From Aquipuribacter sp. SD81 (GTDB lineage: Bacteria; Actinomycetota; Actinomycetes; Actinomycetales; JBBAYJ01), in the NCBI RefSeq assembly GCF_037153975.1, contig NZ_JBBAYJ010000007.1:90813-154812 (forward strand): 64,000 nt of DNA, written 5' to 3'. The notes below the pieces were generated by a model. It ran no database searches. It was not told where the DNA came from and saw only the letters and a list, made by a program, of their open reading frames with translations. The position numbers and the translations under genes were made by a program. Each line of letters begins with the position of its first letter. Within the stretch, counting starts at the first letter, position 1. This document shows positions 1-8,219 of this stretch, one piece after another.

Positions 1-1055
1 CCGTCCGGCAGGAGCGTCACGTCGGCCCGACGGGCCTCCGCCGACGCGCGCCTGCGCCGGCGCCCGGCGCGACCGGCGCGGGCCGCCGCCGCCGTCACGG
101 GACCGGTCCAGCGCCGCTCCGACGCGCGGGCGACGGCCGCCGTGGGCGAGCCGTGCGCCCGTGAGCCCGGGACGGGGTCGACCCTGCCGGCGAGCGCGTC
201 GAGGGTGCGCAGCCGGTCGCTCGCCAGCTCGGCCACGACGGGTGCGGGCACCGCGACCGGCAGGTGCGCAGCGGTCCGGGCGAGCATGAGCCCGACCGTC
301 GGAGCGAGGTGCCAGCGCCTCGCGGTCGCCACGACGGCCGGCCAGTCCTCCGCTGCGGTGGCGGCGACGACGTGGCCGACGTCGCACAGCCACCGCAGCC
401 GGTTGCCGCCGCCCGCCGCGGCGTGGGCGGCCACGTGGACCAGCTGCGCGTCGGCCGGCAGCGCCGGGACGGGTCGGGCCCCGACGGTCACGTCGCGGCG
501 GCGGGCGAGGAGGTCGGCGACGTCCACCCGGCCGCGGCTCACGTGGTCGGGGCGGTAGAAGGGGTGCCAGTGCAGGTCCACCGACGTGCCCGTCGGGCCC
601 TGCACGTGCAGCTCGCCGACCGGCGGGCGGCGGGCGAGGTCCGCGGGGGACTCCACGACCCGCCACCCCGCCTCCAGCAGCGCGGCGACGGCGGCGCCCA
701 GCGCGTGCGGGGCGACGAGCAGGTCGAGGTCGGTGTAGCCGCGCAGGTCCGGCTGCGGGTAGAGGGCGGACAGCACCGGCCCCTTGAGCACCAGCCACGA
801 CACCCCCGCGCCGTCGAGCAGCGCGCCCAGGCCCTGCAGGTCGTGCAGGGTGCGCAGGTGCTGCTCGAGGGCCCAGGCCCGCCGGCCCCGACCCTCGGCC
901 TCCAGCCAGGCGGGCGGCTCGAGCCCGGCCGCCGTCGTACGGCGGTGCACGTGCCCCCACACGCCGTGGAAGGTGAGCCGCTCCGCCGCCTCGGCCGGGA
1001 CGTCGACCTCGGCGAGCAGACGCCGGAGCTCGTCTGCCGGTGGGTCGGGCTGCAC
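1..1055 (-). CDS. Nucleotidyltransferase family protein (NTP_transf_5-like), 3' end outside window
   Basis: The frame is open from about 1150 down to base 1, so the C-terminus is missing; about 351 codons are visible. Near residue 100 it carries a signature of uncharacterised nucleotidyltransferases, LKGPVLSALYPQPDLRGYTD, followed by DLDLLV, then DLHWHPFY and a later NRLRWLCDVGHVV stretch. These match the family that accompanies HprK-like kinases and PqqD proteins in peptide-modification cassettes. The substrate is unknown. The start is uncertain: GTG at 1055 is the first usable start in the coding frame and has no good ribosome site, while the good GAGGAG at about 1110 leads into the wrong frame. 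It lies downstream of the kinase gene on the same strand and is probably cotranscribed with it. Confidence 0.68.
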   Translation of the reverse strand, partial: MQPDPPADELRRLLAEVDVPAEAAERLTFHGVWGHVHRRTTAAGLEPPAWLEAEGRGRRAWALEQHLRTLHDLQGLGALLDGAGVSWLVLKGPVLSALYPQPDLRGYTDLDLLVAPHALGAAVAALLEAGWRVVESPADLARRPPVGELHVQGPTGTSVDLHWHPFYRPDHVSRGRVDVADLLARRRDVTVGARPVPALPADAQLVHVAAHAAAGGGNRLRWLCDVGHVVAATAAEDWPAVVATARRWHLAPTVGLMLARTAAHLPVAVPAPVVAELASDRLRTLDALAGRVDPVPGSRAHGSPTAAVARASERRWTGPVTAAAARAGRAGRRRRRASAEARRADVTLLPD

Positions 1056-1180
1056 GGCGGCGAGGGCGAGGCCGGCGCCGGCGCGGCGGCTGCGTCGTGG
1101 GTGGATGACCTGCTCCTCACGCGCCTGCCCGACGTCCCGGTCGCCGAACCCTAGCGCGGACCCGCCGGCGCGGCCCCGGC

Positions 1181-2026
1181 TCAGCCGGAGGGCAGCCGGT
1201 CGGTCAGGAGGTCCGCGGCGGCCAGCGGGTCGCCGAGCGACAGCTCCCAGCACGACGCGGCGCGCAACAGGTCGGCGTAGAGCACGAGAGCGCGCGCGGG
1301 GTCCCGGTGGTGGGTGAAGGCGCGGCGGAGGAGCTCCTGCAGGGCGACCGCGCGGTGCAGCGGGCGTAGGTCGGGCGCCCCCGCGCGGCGACGCAGCAGC
1401 ACGACGTCCCGGACGGTCACGTCGGTGCTCAGCCCGGCCCGCGGCAGGTGGTAGGTCTCGCCGTCGCCCGGCACCCCGCCCGTCGTGCCCGTCGCGGCGG
1501 CCGACCACGCCGACAGGGCGAAGGGGCGCGGGTAGGCGACGACCGCACCGTCGTCCCACGTGAGCCCGACGGCCTCGTCGCTGCCGTACCGCCAGCCCCG
1601 CGCGACGAGCGCGGCGGTCAGGGTCGACTTGCCGCTGCCGGAGGCCGCGGGCACGACGAGCCCGGCGCCGTCGCGGGCGAGCAGGGCGCTGTGGCAGGCG
1701 AGGTGCGGGGTCAGGGACGTCGCCCGCAGGTTGAGCGCGGCGAGGCAGTGCCCGACGGCCGCGGGCGCGTCGGCGGCCGCCGCCGTGGCGACCCCGTCCC
1801 CGCGCACCTCGTAGGGCCCCCGCCCGACGACCTCGACGTCGTCGTCGACCGGGCGGGAGCCGTCCGGCACGAGCAGGCCCGCGAGCAGGCCCCGCAGGTC
1901 GCGGCCGACCGACGGGTCGTGCACCCGGAGCCGGGTGGCCACGTCGAGACCGACGACCGTGAGCCCGCCGTCGGTCCCACCCGTCCCGCCGTCCGGCCCC
2001 GTCGGTCCGGGGACGGGCGACGTCAC
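1181..2026 (-). CDS. HprK-related kinase
   Basis: A 281-residue protein related to the P-loop domain of HPr kinase. It has a clear Walker A, ASGSGKST, at about residues 128-135, followed by GWRYGSDEAVGL, which resembles the HprK strand after the P-loop. The GTG at 2026 is chosen because it overlaps the pqqD-like stop as GTGA, the usual coupling in this window; an upstream start at 2050 would overlap by 28 bases. True HPr kinases act on HPr, but no phosphotransferase gene is nearby. In paeninodin-type lasso peptide clusters and in HPr-related-kinase/PqqD cassettes such a protein phosphorylates or is thought to modify a small peptide. The target here is unknown. Confidence 0.8.
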   Translation of the reverse strand: MTSPVPGPTGPDGGTGGTDGGLTVVGLDVATRLRVHDPSVGRDLRGLLAGLLVPDGSRPVDDDVEVVGRGPYEVRGDGVATAAAADAPAAVGHCLAALNLRATSLTPHLACHSALLARDGAGLVVPAASGSGKSTLTAALVARGWRYGSDEAVGLTWDDGAVVAYPRPFALSAWSAAATGTTGGVPGDGETYHLPRAGLSTDVTVRDVVLLRRRAGAPDLRPLHRAVALQELLRRAFTHHRDPARALVLYADLLRAASCWELSLGDPLAAADLLTDRLPSG

Positions 2027-2289
2027 CTCACGACGCCCTTGTCGCGCCACGCGGCGAGCACGGCGGCCACGTCGGGCGCCACGACCTCGGCCGCGACGCC
2101 GTAGTCCTCGGCGAGCCGGGCGACCACCGCGGGCTCGTCCCGCCGACCGTCGAGCAGCCGCCAGACCGCGCTGGCCGTCTCGCTCAGCACGAGCACCTCC
2201 TCGGTGCGGGAGGCGTACACGGCCACGACACCGTCGAGCTCGACCTCGACGGCCACCCGCTTCGGTGCGGTCGGGGACGGCTCGCTCAC
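2023..2289 (-). CDS. PqqD family peptide-binding chaperone-like protein
   Basis: This 88-residue protein has the PqqD fold signature: an N-terminal strand region (VELDGVVAVYASRTEEVLVL), the central helix ETASAVWRLLDG, and a helical C-terminus ending AVLAAWRDKGVV. PqqD-type domains bind leader peptides of ribosomal peptide substrates and present them to modifying enzymes; no radical SAM enzyme is visible here. It is the first gene of the minus-strand cassette and is coupled to the HprK-like gene by a GTGA overlap. The GTG at 2289 has no Shine-Dalgarno but has a TAGCCT box exactly 12 bases upstream, so the message is probably leaderless. Confidence 0.82.
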   Translation of the reverse strand: MSEPSPTAPKRVAVEVELDGVVAVYASRTEEVLVLSETASAVWRLLDGRRDEPAVVARLAEDYGVAAEVVAPDVAAVLAAWRDKGVVR

Positions 2290-2295
2290 CCCAGG

Positions 2296-2301
2296 AGGCT
2301 A
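2296..2301 (-). promoter_or_regulatory. Probable -10 box (TAGCCT) of a leaderless PqqD/HprK transcript
   Basis: TAGCCT fits the actinobacterial TANNNT -10 element and sits at -12 to -7 relative to the GTG at 2289, which would then be the transcription start. No convincing -35 hexamer is visible. The same spacing recurs before several other genes in the window. Confidence 0.45.
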
Positions 2302-2466
2302 GGGGAGCGCCCCGGCCGCACGCTCACGGCGCGTCACCGGCCGTCGGTGCGCGGCCCGGACGTCACCCGTTCGGAGGACCGTCCGCGTGGACGTGACCGC
2401 GGGGCCCCTGGCGTGGATACTCTCGGTGCCGTCCCCATGATCGGGGACCCGACAGCAGGAGGCTCC

Positions 2467-2931
2467 ATGTCCGACGACGCCGCCCGGCCCCTCGGCGAGC
2501 ACACCCGGCGCTCGGCGCTGCGCGCGGGCGCCGCCGTCGCCTGGACCGTCCCCGTCATGACGGTCCTCGGCGCGAGCGCCGCCCACGCGGACACCGCGAG
2601 CGGACCCGGTGGGGGCGTGGTCGAGACCCCGCCGCCGGGGACGACGCCGACCACGCCGCCGACCGACAGCGGGACGACGCCGACCGACAGCGGGACGACG
2701 CCGCCCGTGGCGCCGTCGGAGACGCCCACGAGCGGCGGGTCCGTGGCCCCCGGCGGCACGACCCCCACGTCGGCCCCGGCCACGACCGCCCCGAGCGCGG
2801 TCGCGGCGCCGGAGCTCGCCCGCACCGGCTCCGAGGTCGCCCCGTGGGCGGTCGCGGGCGCCGGTCTCGTCGTGGGCGGCGCGGCCCTGTACGCCGCCAC
2901 CTCGCGTCCCGACGCCGACCCGGCGGACTGA
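2467..2931 (+). CDS. Tat-exported Pro/Thr-rich surface protein with LARTG sorting motif
   Basis: A 154-residue protein starting at ATG 2467, which has AGGAGG at 2457-2462. An in-frame ATG at 2437 is possible but less well placed. Residues 11-42 form a twin-arginine-type signal (HTRRSALRAG, then a hydrophobic stretch ending ASAAHA). The middle is Pro/Thr/Ser/Gly-rich, with two copies of TTPTDSG. The C-terminus has LARTG, a hydrophobic segment (WAVAGAGLVVGGAALYA) and a charged tail, which fits a class E sortase substrate of the LAXTG type. No function is known. It is divergent from the PqqD/HprK cassette, so it is a possible but unproven substrate of it. A TACTCT box at 2418-2423 could be its -10. 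Confidence 0.75.
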   Translation: MSDDAARPLGEHTRRSALRAGAAVAWTVPVMTVLGASAAHADTASGPGGGVVETPPPGTTPTTPPTDSGTTPTDSGTTPPVAPSETPTSGGSVAPGGTTPTSAPATTAPSAVAAPELARTGSEVAPWAVAGAGLVVGGAALYAATSRPDADPAD

Positions 2932-2946
2932 CACCGCACGCGCCGG

Positions 2947-2982
2947 CGCGGTGGTGCTCCCGGGGCGGGGAGCACCACCGCG
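2947..2982. terminator. Bidirectional hairpin terminator
   Basis: A perfect 15-bp inverted repeat (arms 2947-2961 and 2968-2982) with a 6-base loop lies between two convergent stop codons. There is no clear U tract, as is usual in such GC-rich genomes. Confidence 0.75.
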
Positions 2983-2988
2983 GGCCGG

Positions 2989-3537
2989 TCACGTCGTGGC
3001 GGCCCCGGGCGCGTCCAGCGCCTCCCACGACAGGTCCTTGTCCGACACGTGCCGGACGGGTCCGGGCCACACGATGCCCAGCGCGGGGTCGTCGTAGCGC
3101 AGCCCCCGCTCCGCGCCGGGGGTGTAGGGCGCGCTGACCTGGTACGTCACCTCGGTGTCCGGCTCAAGGGTGAGGTAGCCGTGCGCGCACAGCGGCGGGA
3201 CGTAGACGGCGAGCCGGTTGGCGGCCGTCAGCTCCACGACCACGTGCTGCAGGTACGTCGGCGAGCCCGGGCGCACGTCGACGACGACGTCGGCGACCGC
3301 GCCGCGCGTGCACCGGACGAGCTTGGCCTCCGGGGCCGGCTCGGTCTGCCAGTGCAGCCCGCGCAGCGTGCCCGCCGCGGTGTTGCAGGACACGTTCACC
3401 TGCTCGACCGCGGGCTCGAGCCCGGCGGCGGTGAACTCCGCGCGGCAGAACGACCGGGCGAAGAAGCCCCGGTCGTCGTGCCGCGGCTCCAGGGCGACCA
3501 GTGCCGCGCCGTCGAGGGCCAGGGGCGTGATCTGCAT
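2989..3537 (-). CDS. dTDP-4-dehydrorhamnose 3,5-epimerase family protein (RmlC/RfbC-like)
   Basis: A 182-residue cupin-type sugar epimerase of normal RmlC length. Visible motifs are DDRGFFARSF (21-30), NVSCNTAAGTLRGLHWQ with the expected catalytic His62, KLVRCTRGAVADVVVDVRPG, VPPLCAHGYLTLEPDTEVTY with Tyr132, and LRYDDPALGIVWP near the end. The family epimerises C3 and C5 of nucleotide 4-keto-6-deoxy sugars. The ATG at 3537 is preceded by AGGAG at good spacing. It is divergent from rfbF, and no dTDP-glucose synthase or dehydratase is visible, so the nucleotide could be dTDP or CDP; the exact substrate is not shown by the sequence. Confidence 0.88.
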   Translation of the reverse strand: MQITPLALDGAALVALEPRHDDRGFFARSFCRAEFTAAGLEPAVEQVNVSCNTAAGTLRGLHWQTEPAPEAKLVRCTRGAVADVVVDVRPGSPTYLQHVVVELTAANRLAVYVPPLCAHGYLTLEPDTEVTYQVSAPYTPGAERGLRYDDPALGIVWPGPVRHVSDKDLSWEALDAPGAATT

Positions 3538-3657
3538 GCGTCTCCTGTCGTTGTGGCGCCGCGGTGGGCGTGCCGTCGGTAGTGTCCCCTGCGGCGGTGG
3601 GGCGGTCGTGGCGACCGGGTCCTCCCGCGCGTCGTCGGCCGAGTCCTGGGAGGTCCG

Positions 3658-4431
3658 TTGAAGGCCGTCATCCTCGCCGGGGGCCTCGGCACCCGGCTGA
3701 GCGAGGAGACCACCGTCCGGCCGAAGCCGATGGTGGAGGTGGGCGGGTACCCCGTCCTGTGGCACATCCTCAAGACCTACGCCCACCACGGCATCAGCGA
3801 CTTCGTCGTCTGCCTCGGGTACAAGGGCGCCGTGGTCAAGGAGTGGTTCGCGAGCTACTCCCTGCGCATGTCCGACGTCACCTTCGACCTCCGGACGGGT
3901 GCGGTCGAGGTCCACCAGGCCAACGCCGAGGACTGGCGGGTGACGCTGGTCGACACGGGCGACTCGACCATGACGGGCGGCCGTCTCGCCCGCGTGCGCC
4001 ACCACCTGGGCGACGAGACCTTCTGCTTCACCTACGGCGACGGCGTCGCCGACGTCGACGTGAGCGCGCTCGTCGCCTTCCACCGCGAGCAGGGGCGCAC
4101 CGCGACCATGACGGTCGTGCAGCCGCCCGGCCGCTTCGGCGCCGTGCAGCTCGCGGAGGAGGAGACGTCCGTCAACGCGTTCAGCGAGAAGACGGACGGC
4201 GTCGGCGCGTGGATCAACGGCGGCTACTTCGTGCTGGAGCCCGAGGCGATCGACCGCGTGCACGGCGACGACACGGTCTGGGAGCAGGAGCCGCTGCGGG
4301 AGCTGGCGCACGCCGGTCAGCTGTCCGCGTACCGTCACGACGGCTTCTGGCAGCCGATGGACACCCTGCGGGACCGCACGGTCCTGGAGGACCTGTGGAG
4401 CAGCGGCACCGCGCCGTGGAAGGTCTGGTGA
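3658..4431 (+). CDS. rfbF: Glucose-1-phosphate cytidylyltransferase
   Basis: A 257-residue protein that makes CDP-glucose from glucose 1-phosphate and CTP in the cytoplasm. It keeps the family pattern from end to end: MKAVILAGGLGTRLSEETTV, then RPKPMVEVGG and WHILKTYAHHGI, VTLVDTGDSTMTGGRL, FTYGDGVADVD, INGGYFVLEP, WEQEPLREL and FWQPMDTLRD. The start is TTG at 3658, with GGGAGG seven bases upstream and the conserved N-terminus beginning immediately. It heads a tight four-gene sugar-nucleotide operon running to 8209. Unlike classic abequose or paratose clusters, the next gene is not an obvious CDP-glucose 4,6-dehydratase, so the fate of CDP-glucose here is open. Confidence 0.95.
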   Translation: MKAVILAGGLGTRLSEETTVRPKPMVEVGGYPVLWHILKTYAHHGISDFVVCLGYKGAVVKEWFASYSLRMSDVTFDLRTGAVEVHQANAEDWRVTLVDTGDSTMTGGRLARVRHHLGDETFCFTYGDGVADVDVSALVAFHREQGRTATMTVVQPPGRFGAVQLAEEETSVNAFSEKTDGVGAWINGGYFVLEPEAIDRVHGDDTVWEQEPLRELAHAGQLSAYRHDGFWQPMDTLRDRTVLEDLWSSGTAPWKVW

Positions 4432-4435
4432 GCCG

Positions 4436-5740
4436 GTGATCCTCGTCGACACCGCCCTGCGCCAGCGGGCCGCCGAGGGGCGCCCCGTCCGGTTCGCGCT
4501 GTTCGGCGCCGGCTTCATGGGCCGGGGGATCGCCAACCAGGTGTGCCGGTACACCCCCGGCATGGAGCTCGTCGTCATCTGCAACCGGACCGTGGACGCG
4601 GCCGTGCAGGCCTTCTCGCTCGCGGGCGTCGACGACGTCACGCTCGTCACGACGGCCGCCGAGCTGGAGGACGTCGTGCGCCGTGGCGGCCACGCCGTGA
4701 CCGACGACCCGGCCGTGGTGTGCGGCAGCGAGTCGGTCGAGGTCGTCGTCGAGGCGACGGGACACGTGGAGTACGGGGCGCGCGTGACGACCGCGGCGAT
4801 CGAGGCCGGCAAGCACGTCGTGCTCATGAACGCCGAGCTCGACGCCACCGTCGGTCCCCTGCTCAAGGAGCGCGCCGACGTGGCGGGCGTCGTGGTGACC
4901 GGCTGCGACGGCGACCAGCCCGGCGTGCAGCTCAACCTCCTCCGCTTCGTCGAGCAGCTCGGCCTGACCCCGCGGGTCGCGGGCAACATCAAGGGCCTGC
5001 AGGACCGCTACCGCAACCCCACGACGCAGGCCGGCTTCGCCAAGCAGTGGGGCCAGACCCCGCACATGGTGACGTCCTTCGCCGACGGCACGAAGATCTC
5101 CTTCGAGCAGGCCATCGTCGCCAACGCCACGGGGATGACCGTCGCGCAGCGCGGCATGATCGGGCTCGAGCACCGGGGGCCGGTCGACGACATGGTGGGG
5201 ATGTACGACCTCGACCGGCTGCGCGAGCTCGGTGGCGTCGTCGAGTACGTCGTCGGCGGCCTGCCCAGCCCGGGCGTGTACGTCTTCGCGGAGGCGACGG
5301 ACCGCACCCAGGCGCACTACCTCGACTACGGCAAGCTCGGCAAGGGCCCGCTGTACAGCTTCTACGTCCCCTACCACCTCACGGTGTTCGAGGTCCCGCT
5401 GTCGGTGGCCCGGGTGGCGCTGTTCGGCGACACCGTCATCGCCCCCGCCGCCGGTCCCGTCGTCGACGTCGTCGCCGCGGCCAAGGTCGACAGCCGGGCC
5501 GGGCAGGTGCTCGACGGCCTCGGCTGGTACATGACGTACGGGCTGTGCGAGACCTACGACGTCGTCCGCCGCGACAACCTGCTCCCGATGGGGCTGGCCG
5601 AGGGCTGCACCCTGCGCCGCGACGTGGTCAAGGACCAGGTCCTCACCTACGACGACGTCGTCCTGCCGACCGACACCCTCGTCCACCGCCTGCGCGCCGA
5701 GCAGGACGCCCGCTTCGCCCCCGGAGGCACCGACCGATGA
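4436..5740 (+). CDS. NAD(P)-dependent oxidoreductase with C-terminal SAF-like region
   Basis: A 434-residue protein with an N-terminal Rossmann motif FALFGAGFMGRGIANQV (about residues 20-36) and a homoserine-dehydrogenase-like core, EATGHVEYGARVTTAAIEAG, then GKHVVLMNAELDATVG. The C-terminus (LAEGCTLRRDVVKDQVLTYD, then DVVLP) resembles the SAF domain of sugar-acid and antifreeze-like proteins. Related proteins are often found next to rfbF-type genes in polysaccharide clusters, but the reaction is not established. It starts at GTG 4436, four bases after the rfbF stop, and its end overlaps the next start as ATGA. It presumably acts on a CDP-sugar intermediate; that is inference from position. 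Confidence 0.75.
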   Translation: MILVDTALRQRAAEGRPVRFALFGAGFMGRGIANQVCRYTPGMELVVICNRTVDAAVQAFSLAGVDDVTLVTTAAELEDVVRRGGHAVTDDPAVVCGSESVEVVVEATGHVEYGARVTTAAIEAGKHVVLMNAELDATVGPLLKERADVAGVVVTGCDGDQPGVQLNLLRFVEQLGLTPRVAGNIKGLQDRYRNPTTQAGFAKQWGQTPHMVTSFADGTKISFEQAIVANATGMTVAQRGMIGLEHRGPVDDMVGMYDLDRLRELGGVVEYVVGGLPSPGVYVFAEATDRTQAHYLDYGKLGKGPLYSFYVPYHLTVFEVPLSVARVALFGDTVIAPAAGPVVDVVAAAKVDSRAGQVLDGLGWYMTYGLCETYDVVRRDNLLPMGLAEGCTLRRDVVKDQVLTYDDVVLPTDTLVHRLRAEQDARFAPGGTDR

Positions 5741-6864
5741 GCCCCACCACGACCGGCACGACGGCTGCGGAGGTCGTCGCGGCCGACCTCGACCACATCT
5801 GCGACGGCCTGGCGGAGGAGCTCGCCGAGCTGGCCGGGCACCGCCTGCTCATCGTCGGCGGCGCGGGCTTCCTCGGGCACTACCTCGTGCAGGCGGCCGT
5901 GCACCACAACGCGCGCGGCACGACCGCGCCGATCGACGTCACGGTCCTCGACAACTACTCCCGCGGCGTGCCGGACTGGCTGCGGGCGCTGGAGGGCCGG
6001 CCGAACCTGACGCTCAGCAGGTTCGACATCACGGCACCGCTGCCGGACGACCTGGGCCACTACGACTACGTGGTCCACGCGGCGTCGATCGCGTCGCCGA
6101 CGTACTACCGGCTGCACCCCATCGAGACGATGGACGCCAACGTCAACGGGCTGCGCAGCCTGCTCGACTACGCCGTGGCGCAGGAGCGGGCCGGGTCGCC
6201 GCTGAAGGGGTTCCTCTTCTACTCCACGAGCGAGATCTACGGCGACCCGACGCCCGACATGATCCCGACGCCGGAGACCTACCGGGGCAACGTCAGCTGC
6301 ACCGGACCGCGCGCCTGCTACGACGAGTCCAAGCGCTACGGCGAGACGCTGTGCGTGAACTTCGCCCAGCAGCACGGGGTCCCGGTCACCGTTGCCCGCC
6401 CGTTCAACAACTACGGCCCCGGTCTCAAGATCACCGACGGCCGGGTCCTCAGCGACTTCTGCGGCGACGTCCTCGCCGGCCGGGACATCGTCATGCTGAG
6501 CGACGGCAGCCCCACACGGACGTTCTGCTACGTCGCCGACGCCGTGATCGGGTACTACAAGATCCTCGTGAGGGGTCGCCCCGGCGAGGCGTACAACATC
6601 GGCACCGAGACCCCGGAGATCAGCATGGCCGAGCTGGCCGAGCGGGTGGTCGCCGTGGCCCGGGACGAGATCGGCTACACCGGCTCGGTGGTCCGGCGCA
6701 CCAGCGCGGACGCCGACTACCTCGTCGACAACCCCAACCGTCGCTGCCCCGTCATCGCCAAGGCCCGCGAGGAGCTCGGGTACGAGCCCACCGTGACGAT
6801 CGACGAGGGCCTGCGACGGGCCCTCGTCTGGTACCGGGACAACCGGACCGCAGAGGAGTCCTGA
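5737..6864 (+). CDS. NAD-dependent epimerase/dehydratase (extended SDR, UXS-like)
   Basis: A 375-residue extended short-chain dehydrogenase/reductase. After an extra 35-residue N-terminus it has the Rossmann motif GGAGFLGHYL. It also has HAASIASPTYYRLHPIETMD and STSEIYGDP, the catalytic pair in YDESKRYGE, and ARPFNNYGPG. ASPTYYRLHPIETMDANVNG and STSEIYGDP resemble UDP-glucuronate decarboxylases and some 4,6-dehydratases more than UDP-galactose epimerases. The ATG has GGAGG upstream and overlaps the preceding stop. Next to a nucleotide-sugar dehydrogenase it could decarboxylate or dehydrate a nucleotide sugar; sequence alone does not choose between these. Confidence 0.82.
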   Translation: MSPTTTGTTAAEVVAADLDHICDGLAEELAELAGHRLLIVGGAGFLGHYLVQAAVHHNARGTTAPIDVTVLDNYSRGVPDWLRALEGRPNLTLSRFDITAPLPDDLGHYDYVVHAASIASPTYYRLHPIETMDANVNGLRSLLDYAVAQERAGSPLKGFLFYSTSEIYGDPTPDMIPTPETYRGNVSCTGPRACYDESKRYGETLCVNFAQQHGVPVTVARPFNNYGPGLKITDGRVLSDFCGDVLAGRDIVMLSDGSPTRTFCYVADAVIGYYKILVRGRPGEAYNIGTETPEISMAELAERVVAVARDEIGYTGSVVRRTSADADYLVDNPNRRCPVIAKAREELGYEPTVTIDEGLRRALVWYRDNRTAEES

Positions 6865-6865
6865 C

Positions 6866-8209
6866 GTGCGCGTCTCCGTCGTCGGCACCGGTTACGTCGG
6901 CCTCGTCTCCGGGGCCGGCCTCGCCGACGCCGGCCACCACGTGGTCTGCGTCGACGTGGACGCCGAGAAGGTGGAGCTGATCAACTCCGGCGTGCCGCCC
7001 ATCTTCGAGGACGGCCTCGAGGACCAGCTCCAGCGGGTCGTGGGGGACCGCCTCAGCGCCACGACCGACCTGCGGGCGGCCGTGCTCGGCAGCGACCTCA
7101 CGCTGATCGCGGTCGGCACCCCGTTCGACGGCCAGCACATCGACCTCGGCTACGTCCGCGAGGCGTCGCGGCAGATCGGCGAGGCGCTGCGCGACAAGGA
7201 CGGCTACCACGTGGTCGTCGTCAAGAGCACCGTCGTGCCCGGCACCACCGTCGACGTGGTCCTGCCGGTGCTGGAGGAGGCGTCGGGCAAGCGCGCGGGG
7301 GAGGACTTCGGGGTCGGCATGAACCCGGAGTTCCTCGCCGAGGGGGCCGCGGTCGTCGACTTCACCCGCCCGGACCGGATCGTGCTCGGCGGGATCGACG
7401 AGCGGTCCCAGGACGCGCTGGCCGAGCTGTTCGCGCCGTTCGCGGACGCCACCACCGTGCGGACGGACCCGACCACGGCCGAGATGATCAAGTACACGGC
7501 CAACTCGCTGCTCGCCACGATGATCTCGTTCTCCAACGAGATCGGGAACCTCTGCGCCGAGGTCGGGGTCGACGTCGTGGACGCCATGGCGGGCGTCCAC
7601 CTGGACAAGCGGCTCTCCCCGGTGCAGCCGGACGGCAGCCGGGTCCGACCCGGGTTCCTGTCCTTCCTGGCCGCCGGCTGCGGCTTCGGCGGCAGCTGCT
7701 TCCCCAAGGACGTCAAGGCGCTGGTCGCCTACGGGCAGGACCACGGCCACCCGATGCCGCTGCTGGACGCCGTCATCACGACGAACGCCGCCCAGCCCGG
7801 GCGGGTGCTCGACCTGCTGCGCGAGCACGTGCCGAGCCTGGCCGGGACCCGGGTGACCGTGCTCGGGATGGCCTTCAAGCCCGGGACCGACGACGTGCGG
7901 GAGTCGCCGTCGCTGCCGGTGACGGCGGCGCTGCTGCGGGCCGGCGCCGTCGTGACGGCCTACGACCCGGTGGCGCAGGACACGGCGGCCCGGGTCGTCG
8001 GTGACGACGTCGTGTTCGCGACGACGCTCGCCGAGGCCCTCGACGGGGCGGACGCGGTGCTCCTCATGACCCGGTGGGCGGAGTTCGAGCGCGTGCCCGC
8101 GGTGCTGCGCGACCTGGGGCAGCAGCCGGTCGTCGTCGACGGTCGCCGGCTCCTGCCCAAGGACTCGGTCGCGCGCTACACGGGCATCGGCCTGCGGTCG
8201 TCCCGGTAG
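6866..8209 (+). CDS. UDP-glucose/nucleotide-sugar 6-dehydrogenase
   Basis: A 447-residue protein that oxidises the C6 hydroxyl of a nucleotide hexose to a uronic acid in two NAD+-dependent steps. It has the N-terminal Rossmann motif VVGTGYVGLVSG, the central MNPEFLAEG, EMIKYTANSLLATMISFSNE with the conserved Lys, and GCGFGGSCFPKDVKAL with the catalytic cysteine at residue 278. It also has GMAFKPGTDDVRESPS in the C-terminal domain. Length and motif order match UDP-glucose dehydrogenases. It starts at GTG 6866 with GAGGAG upstream, one base after the preceding stop, and closes the nucleotide-sugar operon. A uronic acid product would supply an acidic polysaccharide. UDP-glucose is the likely but unproven substrate. 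Confidence 0.92.
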   Translation: MRVSVVGTGYVGLVSGAGLADAGHHVVCVDVDAEKVELINSGVPPIFEDGLEDQLQRVVGDRLSATTDLRAAVLGSDLTLIAVGTPFDGQHIDLGYVREASRQIGEALRDKDGYHVVVVKSTVVPGTTVDVVLPVLEEASGKRAGEDFGVGMNPEFLAEGAAVVDFTRPDRIVLGGIDERSQDALAELFAPFADATTVRTDPTTAEMIKYTANSLLATMISFSNEIGNLCAEVGVDVVDAMAGVHLDKRLSPVQPDGSRVRPGFLSFLAAGCGFGGSCFPKDVKALVAYGQDHGHPMPLLDAVITTNAAQPGRVLDLLREHVPSLAGTRVTVLGMAFKPGTDDVRESPSLPVTAALLRAGAVVTAYDPVAQDTAARVVGDDVVFATTLAEALDGADAVLLMTRWAEFERVPAVLRDLGQQPVVVDGRRLLPKDSVARYTGIGLRSSR

Positions 8210-8212
8210 GGT
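8207..8212 (+). promoter_or_regulatory. Possible -10 box (TAGGGT) for merR
   Basis: TAGGGT overlaps the TAG stop of the upstream dehydrogenase and lies at -13 relative to GTG 8220. It would give a leaderless or near-leaderless merR message independent of the sugar operon. No -35 element is clear. Confidence 0.35.
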
Positions 8213-8219
8213 CCGGCTC

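Noticed and set aside
539..1120. Minus-strand frame beginning at the good ribosome site near 1110
   Set aside because: It is out of frame with the nucleotidyltransferase motifs and has a Ser/Arg/Pro-rich random composition.
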